Assembly (NCBI GenBank): GCA_021808875.1 | Contig: JAKBAU010000026.1 | Coordinates: 1-20,021, forward strand | Reading direction: 5' to 3' | Origin: Pseudomonadota bacterium | GTDB lineage: Bacteria > Pseudomonadota > Alphaproteobacteria > Micropepsales > Micropepsaceae | Length of the DNA stretch: 20,021 nt | Shown here: positions 1 to 8,162 of the stretch, in pieces | Numbering within the stretch: the first letter of the stretch is position 1 | Layout: each line of letters begins with the position of its first letter | Translations under genes and position numbers: made by a program | The notes under the pieces: generated by a model | Seen by the model: the letters and a program-made list of their open reading frames with translations, nothing else | Told to the model about the DNA's origin: nothing | The model's database searches: none

Positions 1-81
1 ATCCACGCTCGTCTAGTTCAACCGGGCGTGTCTGGGCCGTCGCGTCCGGCGCCTGAGCCGGCTCCTTCCAAAGATGCGTAG

Positions 82-231
82 GAGAACGATTTTCCTGCCT
101 CGATCCTCGCTCGGCTGCGCGATGTCGCGCGCGAAAGGCAGGCTGACCCACAGCCCATCCTGCGGCGTTACGCCATTGAACGGTTGCTCTTCCGGCTGGG
201 CCGCTCTCCCTGGCGGGACAAATTCTTGCGT
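82..231 (+). pseudogene. AbiEii/AbiGii-type nucleotidyltransferase toxin, N-terminal remnant
   Basis: Reading the frame that begins after the stop at 79-81 gives about 50 residues resembling the N-terminus of AbiEii-family toxins: ASILARLRDVARER, then RRYAIERLLFRLGRSPWRDKF. In the family this block precedes the nucleotidyltransferase core (usually followed by a VLKGA-type strand). Here the similarity stops near 231 and the reading frame ends at 366 without any catalytic motif. No ATG lies in frame; the nearest, at 74, is in another frame, so the start is also damaged. The frame before the stop (1-81) ends in a Pro/Ala-rich tail and could be the end of the partner antitoxin AbiEi, since the two genes normally overlap, but it is too short to identify. 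Assignment rests on remembered family sequence. Confidence 0.6.
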
Positions 232-351
232 CCTCTGTCCCAGCCATCTGTTGAATCCAGCGAAACAGCAATCCGATGGAATCGAGGCCGGCTGGTGGCC
301 CTCAACGGAACTTCCGGCCTGCCACTGAGGAAACCGTGGCGCTCGTTTTGG

Positions 352-648
352 TTACGCTGCCCGTGACTTCCTGAAAGCCGCCGCAGTTCTCTCGGGTTCC
401 TGTTCAATAACGGCCAGATAGGCGCGCACGGCAGGCGGCGGCATGGTGCGGCCGATTTCATATTGGCGGAGATTGGCCAGCGGAATGCCGTAGGTATCGG
501 CAAATTCTGATTGGCTCAGGCTCAAACGCTGCCGCAGCTTTCTGATGCGCCGACCCTGCAGGGCTTTTTCAAGCCCTTCGTCGCTCACCGACCGATCCTC
601 TGGGTCGGAAGGGTCGGCTTCAATCGCAATGATAGACTTTTTCTTCAC
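352..648 (-). CDS. XRE-family antitoxin paired with BrnT-like toxin
   Basis: This is a 98-residue DNA-binding protein, probably both the antitoxin and the autorepressor of the adjacent BrnT-like toxin. A helix-turn-helix of the XRE type lies at about residues 34-85: RRIRKLRQRLSLSQSEFA, then IPLANLRQYEIGR. The start is GTG at 646-648, preceded by GGAG eight bases upstream, and it overlaps the last 29 bases of the toxin gene, so the two are cotranscribed and probably translationally coupled. The toxin-first order is typical of brnTA. Classical BrnA is a ribbon-helix-helix protein, so this is an XRE-type substitute for it. Both genes look intact. HigA-like regulators are the main alternative name. 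Confidence 0.8.
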   Translation of the reverse strand: MKKKSIIAIEADPSDPEDRSVSDEGLEKALQGRRIRKLRQRLSLSQSEFADTYGIPLANLRQYEIGRTMPPPAVRAYLAVIEQEPERTAAAFRKSRAA

Positions 649-889
649 TGTCGTTGCTCCGTCTCACCGAAATAAACCGAACCACTTCCTCACGCCAAAC
701 GTGCACGGCCGTGTACAGCTTGCCGTCAACCACGCCGACGGCTTTATGCCGTTCTTCCTCATCCCCTATTCGGATCGTCGGTATGATCAGTACTTCAGGG
801 TCATCGAACACCCGTGCCCCGAAGGCCAGGGAAAGACCATGCTTTTCCCTGTTCGCGGCGTCTTTGGCCGTGTCAAATTCGATCTTCAT
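620..889 (-). CDS. brnT: BrnT-family ribonuclease toxin
   Basis: This 89-residue protein has the BrnT family pattern: an N-terminal FDTAKDAANREKHGLSL (K..N..KHG), a VFDDP turn, an E-R pair (EEERHKAVG) and the C-terminal strand VRFISVRRSNDSE. BrnT is a RelE-fold ribonuclease that blocks translation when freed from its antitoxin. It starts at ATG 887-889, directly downstream of a perfect inverted repeat at 894-908. No Shine-Dalgarno is visible between repeat and ATG, so the message may be nearly leaderless. The gene is full length for the family and overlaps the antitoxin start. It is one of the few intact accessory genes in the first 3 kb and may stabilise the island. Confidence 0.85.
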   Translation of the reverse strand: MKIEFDTAKDAANREKHGLSLAFGARVFDDPEVLIIPTIRIGDEEERHKAVGVVDGKLYTAVHVWREEVVRFISVRRSNDSEEKVYHCD

Positions 890-893
890 GCAC

Positions 894-908
894 TGTGTAT
901 TTTACACA
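894..908. promoter_or_regulatory. Inverted-repeat operator at the brnT start
   Basis: The sequence TGTGTA-TTT-TACACA is a perfect 6-bp inverted repeat four bases before the brnT start codon. On the minus strand it contains a TAAAAT that could serve as a -10 box. Toxin-antitoxin operons of this type are autorepressed by the antitoxin, so this is the likely operator. The palindrome is seen directly; its function is inferred. Confidence 0.55.
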
Positions 909-911
909 TAC

Positions 912-1441
912 CCGCATGGCGCCACAAGGCCTTCTGAGTCCCCTAGGCGTTCGCGGTCCCAATCTGCAGTGTCGAAGCCGTCTTGGTGATCGGCAGGTCT
1001 TGTCAGGATGAGCGCTTACATGATGAGGGAAATTACCCGGTTCGCCCGCAAGGTGGCTTTAATAACAGCGGCGCAAGTACAGAGATGTTCACGGATACCT
1101 CAGGGCCAAGGTTCACGCGGCGAGTTAGGTTTAGGCAAGGGCCCTCGGGACCAAGAAAAGGTGAATCGGACGCGTGACTAACATTGCAAGGTTAGACGGC
1201 CCGATCTCAGCCTATATCCCATGGGTATATCGCCACTCGTATTGGTAAAATATTTTTTGACGGCATTTCTGTCGGTACAGAGGAGATTTTGCTAATAGTT
1301 TCTAGGGCTGTGGATCCTCCCACCCCCAGCCAATCTCTATCCGGGACCACGCGAGTGCATCTGGTGGGCTTGGCAAACCCAGAAAATCTCTGCCGATTCT
1401 ATTCGGCTGTGACCCTGGACACCCCGCCCTACTCCGTGCGC
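912..1441. other. Non-coding gap with no recognised content
   Basis: About 530 bases between the toxin promoter and the integrase repeats. The short open frames on both strands have no recognisable protein pattern, and I see no tRNA, no clear terminator and no mobile-element end. An 8-bp palindrome CCCATGGG flanked by TATAT on both sides lies near 1212-1229, and an AT-rich stretch follows at 1245-1260; neither can be assigned a role. Confidence 0.5.
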
Positions 1442-1494
1442 CTGACGGTATCGGTGACGGTATCGAGGCGAGGCTTAGGAATAGGATACCGTCA
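1442..1494. repeat. Tandem and inverted repeats upstream of the integrase remnant
   Basis: Two tandem 12-bp units, CTGACGGTATCG (1442-1453) and GTGACGGTATCG (1454-1465), are followed 19 bases later by GATACCGTCA (1485-1494), the exact inverse of TGACGGTATC. The inverted copy ends at the base before the TTG start of the integrase frame. Such repeats next to a tyrosine integrase are candidate arm-type binding sites for the integrase or its excisionase, or an autoregulatory operator. The repeats are seen directly; the role is inferred. Confidence 0.6.
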
Positions 1495-1758
1495 TTGCCA
1501 CTCACCGAATTGGGCGTGAAAAGCGCTAAGCCGAAGGACAAGCCTTACAAGCTATCCGACGAAAAGGCCTCTATCTTCTGGTCACAACTTCCCTATCCAA
1601 GCTCTGGCGCTTCGACTACCGATTTGCAGGTAAGCGAAGGACTCTTGCCGTCGGAAAATGGGACGATGTGGAACTTGGGCAAGCGAGGAAACGAAGAGAC
1701 ACTGCTCGCAATAGCGGAACGTATCAGCAATTATAAGACAGCCGGTTTGGCAATTTAA
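1495..1758 (+). pseudogene. P4-type tyrosine integrase, N-terminal remnant (frameshifted)
   Basis: From a TTG start the frame reads MPLTELGVKSAKPKDKPYKL, then SDEK, the N-terminal DUF4102 domain typical of P4-like prophage and island integrases. After about residue 24 the pattern continues only in the next frame (LYLLVTT, SKLWRFDYRFAGKRRTLAVG, KWDDVELGQARKRRDTAR), so a single frameshift lies near 1565. The second frame stops at about 1740, so the core-binding and catalytic domains (R..HxRH..Y) are absent. The break lies at or close to the start of the IS3-like remnant, suggesting insertion plus deletion. The gene cannot make an active recombinase. It marks the former end of an integrated element. 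Confidence 0.85.
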
Positions 1759-1764
1759 GATCGG

Positions 1765-3104
1765 CACTCTCCGCTGTTGCAGGCGGGTTGATTCATGCCG
1801 CGGTTGGCTTTTCGGGCGGGGTTGGTGATTTTCGAACGAAGCGTTCCGGATTGGCCATAATGGACCTGGTCGGGCGTCATGAGACAAGGCCGGCGTGATG
1901 GTGATCGCGGTTGTACCAGTCGAAGAAATATCTACAGAGGGCCTTGGCGTCCTCGATACAGCCGAAGCGCTTGGGTAATTCAGGCTGGTACTTCAATGTT
2001 TTGAAGTGGCTTTCCGAAAACGGGCTGTCATTCGAGGTGTGTGGCCGACTATGTGATTTGGTGACGCCGAGATCGGCGAGCATCAGGGTGGTGGCCTTGG
2101 CCTTCATGGACGCGCCCCTGTCCGCATGCAGCGTCAACTGTCCGGGCAAATCAACTTGCTTGGCAAGGGTGTCTTCGAACAGCGGCTTGAACAGAATGGC
2201 GCTTTCCGTGACCGCCACGCGCCAGCCGACGACACGCCGGCTGAAGATGTCGATAATCACGTAAAGGTAGAAGCAGGTCCATCTGGCTGGTCCCGTCAGC
2301 TAGGTGATATCCCAGGACCAAACTTCATTTGGCCGTTCGGCCATAAGCTCCGACTTCTGATAGACGGGGTGACGGAGCTTTCGGCGGCGTTCCTGAATTT
2401 CACCATTTGCATCAAGGATCCGATACATGGTGCGGATCGAGCAATGGTAGATGCCTTCGTCGAGCAGAGTGGCATAAATTTCCGCCCGGGCCTGGTCGAC
2501 AAACTGTGGTTCACGCAGAAGAGCCAGCACCAACTCGCGTTGTTCCTCGGTCAACGCCCGCCTGGGCTTTGGCGTTGGCTGCGCCGGGATCGGGTGTGGT
2601 CGGTCCCGGCGGGTGCGATGGCGATGGACGCTGGCGCGTGAAAGGCCAAGCGCTACACAGGCGCCAGCGGTCAGCCCGCTGGCAGGTGCGAGGGCGACGA
2701 TGGCCTCGGCACGGTCCACCCGCTGCTGGAGCCGGGCGGTGGCGCGTCGGGCGGCGGCCAGCTCGCCAACCTGTGGATTGGTTGCCGGCGCCTTCAGACC
2801 GCGTTTGACCGGAGCCAGCGCACCGAGAGTGGCGGCGTCACGCAGCCGACGACAATCCGGCAGCATCGACGAATTGGCCCCTTCCCGGAGGAGAATGGCA
2901 CCAATGGCCCCGTTCTCAACCGCTCGATGGGTTTCCGCCAAGATGCGCAGTTTGTCCTGAGCCGTGAATGTTGGGCCACGGGTGCCGATCAGACAGTTCA
3001 GGCGAAGCAGCAACCGGCCCCGGAACGGTCGTCGGCCTACGACCATCCCCAGTGCCGGGGCGGGCTTCTGCTTGAGATTTCATGATCTTGCTGGACATAA
3101 CCAT
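1765..3104 (-). pseudogene. IS3-family transposase, multiply disrupted
   Basis: The parts of a single-ORF IS3-like transposase can be pieced together. The N-terminus begins near 3104 (MVMSSKIMKSQAEARPG), then shifts frame near 2980 into TFTAQDKLRILAETHRAVEN, the helix-turn-helix region. An HTH_21-like block follows (EIYATLLDEGIYHCSIRTMYRIL), then the DDE core: first Asp in WSWDIT, second in LHADRG, Glu in SESHFKTLKY. An amber TAG at 2300-2302 sits between WSWDIT and LTGPARWTCFYLYV in the same frame. Past NRDHHHAGL there is another frameshift near 1877, then TPDQVHYGQ, then a deletion, then NPERFVRKSPTPPEKPTAA, and a TGA where the family usually has Trp. It is therefore inactive. Terminal inverted repeats were not found, so both element borders are approximate. 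Confidence 0.85.
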
Positions 3105-3131
3105 GACGATGAGTTTCCGACGCCTTCGAGG

Positions 3132-3671
3132 CTAAACTCCCGGGGGCAGAGGTCTCATCATTGTTGGCACAGAGGGCCGAGTGCGCTGCTCGCTCCCGGG
3201 TGACGCGGGTTCAACGACGATAGTTCCAACCATTCCAGCAGCGTAATGACCTGGTTCGTGGCATGCGTAATAAAGCTTTCCAGGCTTGACGAATGTCCAA
3301 ATTAGCGTTGCCGTCTTGCCTGGAGGCAGAAGAATGCCGTTGGGATCGTGGTCCATCTTCATACCCATCCGTCCCATTTCTGCCTCGTGCTCCACTTGTT
3401 CACGCATACTCCCCAGCACCCACTCGTGCAGAAGGTGGCCTCGGTTGGTCACCACAAAGCGAACCGTTTCTCCCGCATGCACCGTGAGCATGGCAGGACT
3501 AAAGCGCATCGTATCCAGAGCCACGATTTTGACCGTGCGGTCGACGTTTGCCGCTACGCCTTGATGTCCAAATGAAAAAGTTTCGGCTTTCGCATATACA
3601 TAGGATGGAAAGGTCGCGATCATCATCAATGTCGCAATTCCAATGACACGAGAGTTAAGGCCGCGTCTCAC
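3132..3671 (-). CDS. Exported cupredoxin (type I copper protein)
   Basis: This 179-residue protein has an N-terminal signal peptide (positive start, hydrophobic 9-25, likely cleavage after AKA at 27-29) and a plastocyanin/azurin-like fold. Type I copper ligands are visible as His82 (HLLHEW), Cys137, His142 and Met147 in CHEPGHYAAGM, with the C-x4-H-x4-M spacing. A Met/His-rich insert at about residues 88-108 (MREQVEHEAEMGRMGMKMDH) could bind extra copper. Proteins of this sort carry copper or electrons in the periplasm and often accompany copper-resistance genes. The last 25 residues after GTIVVEP look unlike the family and may be an extension read into sequence next to the IS3 remnant. It sits alone between that remnant and a decayed RND gene, in the same direction as the efflux operon. 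Confidence 0.85.
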   Translation of the reverse strand: MRRGLNSRVIGIATLMMIATFPSYVYAKAETFSFGHQGVAANVDRTVKIVALDTMRFSPAMLTVHAGETVRFVVTNRGHLLHEWVLGSMREQVEHEAEMGRMGMKMDHDPNGILLPPGKTATLIWTFVKPGKLYYACHEPGHYAAGMVGTIVVEPASPGSEQRTRPSVPTMMRPLPPGV

Positions 3672-3734
3672 ATCTGTTCTCCCGTTTTAGCCCTACTTTG
3701 AAAGTCATTTGGCTCTCCATCCTATCCCGGGCTC

Positions 3735-4830
3735 ACTTCCTACTCTATTTTCTGATGCCTATGATCGCCCAGGTAGGAGACGCTGTCGAGGATGATGCTT
3801 CCTGTCCAAAAAGCCAAGCATCAAACCGAGCAAAGCAGGCAATGCACCGATAACAATAGCAAGCGGGTCGTGGAACGAGCAAAACTCCACTACCAGTACC
3901 GTAAGGACCAGTAATATAGTCGCCAGCAGAACCACAAGTGGATTTCTGAACGACACTTGCTGGAGCGCATAGTGTCCACAGTACTCGACCGGACTAGGTG
4001 GCAGGCAGCTGTCCTGGCTCAGGACTGTCTTGACTTCGCTCATGGAAGTACCGAGGTCCACCTTTTGCAGTCGAGCTGAGACCACATCGTCCTGCCTTAA
4101 ATTCTGACGGCTTAGCTCCACCACGTCGAGCCTTCTTTGGAGGAAATCGACCTGCTCAAGTATGACTAACGTGCACATCGGCGTGCGAAGCAGTAGGTCC
4201 CCCGACTTGGAAAGCCGATCAACACTCGCGGGGTCAGAGATTATCCCGATATCCACGACTTGGTTACCACAGCGCACGAAAGAAGACAGCTTTCCAGGAA
4301 AAGCACTGCCGACTACATCGGCAGTGCTTTCGTTCGTCAGCCCGTAACGCGCAGCCACGGCCTGACGTATGTGGAAATCGGCGGTGGGCCCACACACCTT
4401 CGGATCGTCAAGAGAATCCGCAAGGCCGGAGATCTTGCGGATTGGGGCTTCTACACGCGGCGCGTTTTCGTCGCGCCAATTGAGATTCGGGGAATCAACC
4501 TGACCTCTATCGGATAGGGAGCAAACTGCAGGTCGCTGGGCTATGCTTTGATGTCCCAGCGCACCGTAGGAAAGCGCTGGTCAAATTGGGCTCGCAGGTA
4601 TGCCATGAATTCAGCGCTCATGTAGCTGCGAAGAGGCTTCGGCCTGGTGGTATAGCTTCCTATGTGCGACTCCTTAAGCGACGGACCGAGTCGTATGCTG
4701 AGGTTGCGCGGATAACTTTAGACGTCTGGATCGGCGCGCGCTTCTTGATGTGCACCTGTAGGCCGCAGGCGACAGTGATGGCGGCTGGCGCAGAAGCGCG
4801 ACCTATCCCAGATACACGTACTGCTATGGA
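3735..4830 (-). pseudogene. Decayed partial RND efflux pump gene
   Basis: This is a second, ruined copy of the middle-to-C-terminal part of the pump encoded at 5040-8162. The longest open part (4397-3759) matches residues about 713-905 of the intact protein: RQNLRQDDVVSARLQKVDLG against RDNLRQDDIVSARLEGVDLG, then SFRNPLVVLLATILLVLTVL. Upstream the match continues in broken frames: SPNLNWRDENAPRVEAPIRK, then LRAQFDQRFPTVRWDIKA followed by a stop, and RADPDV followed by a stop near 4725. At the other end, a frameshift near 3810 leads to SVSYLG, where it ends. At least three frameshifts and two stops are present. No N-terminal half, fusion protein or outer-membrane partner accompanies it, so it is dead. 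Confidence 0.85.
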
Positions 4831-5039
4831 GTTCGCCCCATGCCGCCATGCCCTGGAGCGCCGGTCAGCTCCGAAACTGGGGAATTTTGTGTGGCATGAG
4901 TGAGGAGTTTTCATCCGTCACTCACAGCCGTGCGCGACGCCGAGACGATAGGAGCCCTCAACTGGCACTTTAGTTCTGGCCAGACCACTATCCTCCTAAG
5001 AGGGGCGCAGTCCCGCGCGGCCCCGTGTCTGCGATGTCA

Positions 5040-8000
5040 TTAACCGCGCACCTCCGCGTGGGGCAACCTAGGGTCAGTATGCCTGGCGATGTATTTCTCA
5101 TGGAACCTAATGAGCAGATGATAGACCACTGGCGTGGCGATTAGCGACAGCAGCACGGAGAAAAACAGCGCGCCGATGACTGTGATACCCAGAGGTTGCA
5201 GCATCTGTGCACCCGCGCCTGCGCCGTAGGCGAGCGGCACCATGCCGAGGGCTGCAGCGAGGGAGGTCATAAGGACGGGCCGGAGCCTGCGATGACCAGC
5301 GCGCACTAGTGACTCGATGAGCTCCACGCCCTCGCCACGCAGCTTCCGACAATAGTCGAGCACCAGAATGCCGTTCTTGGCAACAATACCTACGCCGATG
5401 ATCGCGCCGAGGTAGGACACTATGTTCAAGGTCGTGTCGCTCACCCAGAGCGCCACCATCGCTCCGAAGAGCGCGAGCACTGCGCCAAACACGATCGCGA
5501 TCGGTTCGTAGAAGGAACGGAATTCGATCACCAGCACCGTGAAGACGAGCAGGATGGCGGCGAGCAGCACGACCATGAGGTTCCGGAACGACCGCTGCTG
5601 CAGTCGATAGAGTCCTGCGTACTGGACGCTCCCAGGCGGCAGCCATTTGTCCTTGGCAAGGGTTGCGCGCACCTCGCGCATGGCAGTACCGAGATCCACG
5701 CCTTCCAGTCGCGCCGAGACGATGTCGTCCTGGCGCAGATTATCGCGGTTCAACTCCACGTCATTGGGCCGCTCCTGCACGCGCGCGACCTGACCTAGCT
5801 GCACAATCGTGCCCGTTGGCGTGCGCAGCGGCAGTTCGTTCAACTCAGAAAGCCGGTCGACACTGCTCGGCGCGGCGAGCACGCGCACATCAACGACCCG
5901 ATCGCCGTGCAAAATGTACGACGAGGTACTGCCGAGCAGAGCGTTCCTGACCGCATCCGCGATGCCCTGCGTTGTCAGCCCGAAGCGCTCAGCCTGCACA
6001 TGGCGCACCCGCAGATCGATGGTGGGTCCACTCACCACCAGACCATCGAACGTATCGACGAGTCCCGGGATCTTCTTGATCTGTGCCGCGACGCGCGGCG
6101 CCGTCTTCTTTAGCCAGGCAAGATTCGGGGAAAAGAGGCGGATCTCGACCGGGTCAGGTGCGAGCTGCAGATCACCAACAAGGTCCGTGAGGAAGCCCTT
6201 GAAGTCCCAATGGATCATCGGAAAGCGCTGATCGAACTGCGCACGCAGATGATCGAGAACCTGCTCGGTGGTGTGTTTGCTGACGGGTTTGAGCTTGATA
6301 AGGAAGCTGCCAACATTCGGCTCGGCCAAAAATGGGCCGAGCGCAGTGCCCAGCCGGCGCGAATACGCCTGGACATCGGGGTCGGCGCGGATGAGTTTCT
6401 CGGCCTGGTCGAGCTCTCGCGAGGCTTCCGCGAGGTTGGTGCCCGGGAGCGCCGAGTAGTCGATGTTGAATCCGCCCTCATTGAATGTAGGCAGAAATCC
6501 AGTCTGCAAGTGCCCGTAAATGATGACCGCGCATACCCCGATGGCAGCACAGGCAAGGAGCGTCTGCCCGGCATGCAGCAAGGACCAGCGCACGGCGCTC
6601 TCATAGGCGCGCAGGATGGGCCTTAAGATAAAGCCGCCTTCCTCGCTGACCTGCTTGCCGCCGCGAATGAGCCAGGCGGCCAGAGAAGGGGTCAAGGTGA
6701 CGGCCAGCAGGAGCGAAACCAGGAGCGAGACCACCATGGTCAATCCGAGGGCACGGAAAAACACCCCCGCAAGCCCCGTCAGGTACATGAGGGGCAGGAA
6801 AACCACGACGGGCGTCAGCGTGGAGCCGACAAGCGCGGTCAGGATCTCGCCCATGGCCTCCTGAATCCCCAACAGGCGCGGGCCGCCAAGGGCCAGGCGG
6901 TGGCACATGGCCTCGACCACAATGATAGCGTTGTCGATGATGAGGCCGATCGAAGCCGCGATCCCGCCGAGCGTCATCATGTTGAAACTCATGCCGGCGA
7001 GTTTCATCACGACAAAGGTGATCAGAACTGAGATCGGAATGGTGACGATCGCCGTCCAGACGCTGCCCCAATTTCTGAGGAAGAGATACAGGATGGCGGC
7101 CGATAGAAGCAGTCCAAAAATGACCGCGTCCCAGACATTTCTGATGGAAGAGCGTACGAAGGAGGACTGGTCGTAGAAGAACCTGATGTGCATGTCGGGC
7201 GGCAACTCGCGCCGCAGCAACTGCAGCTTTGCCTGGAGCGCCTTCGCAATCGCGGAGGTGCTGGCGTTGGTATGGCTCTCAATGTCGAACAGCACCGCGC
7301 GGTGCCCCTGAGCGGTGACGTTTGTGTAGGCCGGTGCTGGCCCGCGGACGACTTGCGCCACGTCGCGGACGAGAATCGGATGGCCACCGCGCTCGGCGAT
7401 CACCACCTTACGGATCTGCCTGGCCGAATAGACCCGGCCGTCAACCATCGTCAGGTAGAGACGATAGTTCTGCGGCAGGAACCCCGCGGAGGAGACCATA
7501 TTGTTGCGACCGAGCGCTGCAGTTACATCCTGCAACGCAAGATGGGCCGCCTGGAGCCTGAGCGGATCGACCACCACATGGTACTCCGGCTTCTGGCCCC
7601 CGACGATCTCCACCCTTGAGACCCCGGGGATCTGCAGAAAGAGCGGCTTGATGGTATATGTGGCGGTATTCCACAGGTCCATGAGGTTATGGTTGCGCGC
7701 CGTCAGGCTGATGCCGATGATTGGGTAGCTCAGTGAGAACCCGACGCGCTCGGCGCTGGTCACCGCAGTAGGCGGCAGCTCGCTGCGCATCTCGGAGAGC
7801 CGTCCGAGCACGTAGAGCTCCGCACGGTGCATGTCCGTGCCCCAGGCGAACTTCACGTTGACGATCGCCGATCCGCGGGTGGTGGTAGAGAGCACGGAGG
7901 TCACACCCGGAATGCTCTTCAGGGACTGCTCGACCGGTCGCGTGATCGTCGCCATCATCTGATCAGCAGGCATGATGCCGTTGCCGATGTTGACGACGAT

Positions 8001-8162
8001 CCGTGGAAAGGCCGTGGCCGGAAATACCGACGATGGCGTATTCAGGGCCGCGAATAACCCCGCCGCACAGAGCACAATCGCGATGAATGCGATGGCTATC
8101 GTGTGGCGAATTGCAAATCTGCCAAGGGGCGTGCCCGCGCGCTCGGGTTCAGGGGTGCTCAT
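5040..8162 (-). CDS. RND efflux transporter, inner-membrane pump subunit
   Basis: This 1040-residue protein has the full RND length and layout: TM1 at about 22-40, first periplasmic domain 41-340, TM2-6 at about 345-500, TM7 near 535, second periplasmic domain, and TM8-12 from about 862. It would drive proton-coupled export through a tripartite complex spanning both membranes. In TM4 the motif IGLIIDNAIIVVEA carries Asp410 and Glu417. The second Asp used by AcrB-type pumps is Asn411, and the position of the extra Asp in CzcA-type pumps is Ser404. Lys929 (VAKNG) in TM10 and Arg961 are kept. It starts with ATG overlapping the stop of the fusion-protein gene (ATGA, 8159-8162), so it is the last gene of the operon. 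Substrate is uncertain: the regulator next door suggests Ni/Co or a similar cation, while TM4 is intermediate between heavy-metal and multidrug types. Confidence 0.92.
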   Translation of the reverse strand: MSTPEPERAGTPLGRFAIRHTIAIAFIAIVLCAAGLFAALNTPSSVFPATAFPRIVVNIGNGIMPADQMMATITRPVEQSLKSIPGVTSVLSTTTRGSAIVNVKFAWGTDMHRAELYVLGRLSEMRSELPPTAVTSAERVGFSLSYPIIGISLTARNHNLMDLWNTATYTIKPLFLQIPGVSRVEIVGGQKPEYHVVVDPLRLQAAHLALQDVTAALGRNNMVSSAGFLPQNYRLYLTMVDGRVYSARQIRKVVIAERGGHPILVRDVAQVVRGPAPAYTNVTAQGHRAVLFDIESHTNASTSAIAKALQAKLQLLRRELPPDMHIRFFYDQSSFVRSSIRNVWDAVIFGLLLSAAILYLFLRNWGSVWTAIVTIPISVLITFVVMKLAGMSFNMMTLGGIAASIGLIIDNAIIVVEAMCHRLALGGPRLLGIQEAMGEILTALVGSTLTPVVVFLPLMYLTGLAGVFFRALGLTMVVSLLVSLLLAVTLTPSLAAWLIRGGKQVSEEGGFILRPILRAYESAVRWSLLHAGQTLLACAAIGVCAVIIYGHLQTGFLPTFNEGGFNIDYSALPGTNLAEASRELDQAEKLIRADPDVQAYSRRLGTALGPFLAEPNVGSFLIKLKPVSKHTTEQVLDHLRAQFDQRFPMIHWDFKGFLTDLVGDLQLAPDPVEIRLFSPNLAWLKKTAPRVAAQIKKIPGLVDTFDGLVVSGPTIDLRVRHVQAERFGLTTQGIADAVRNALLGSTSSYILHGDRVVDVRVLAAPSSVDRLSELNELPLRTPTGTIVQLGQVARVQERPNDVELNRDNLRQDDIVSARLEGVDLGTAMREVRATLAKDKWLPPGSVQYAGLYRLQQRSFRNLMVVLLAAILLVFTVLVIEFRSFYEPIAIVFGAVLALFGAMVALWVSDTTLNIVSYLGAIIGVGIVAKNGILVLDYCRKLRGEGVELIESLVRAGHRRLRPVLMTSLAAALGMVPLAYGAGAGAQMLQPLGITVIGALFFSVLLSLIATPVVYHLLIRFHEKYIARHTDPRLPHAEVRG

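Noticed and set aside
1212..1229. TATAT-CCCATGGG-TATAT as an operator
   Set aside because: Only the central 8 bases are palindromic; the flanks are direct, not inverted, repeats, and no gene starts nearby.
2126..2960. Plus-strand open frames across the IS3 remnant
   Set aside because: They are antisense to recognisable transposase sequence and have no family pattern.
5002..5024. GGGGC...GCCCC as terminator after the pump gene
   Set aside because: Five-base arms with a 13-base GC-rich loop and no T tract; too weak to claim.
5107..7071. Other-frame open reading frames within the RND gene
   Set aside because: They are GC-driven shadows, rich in Arg, Pro and Ala, inside a clearly coding RND frame.
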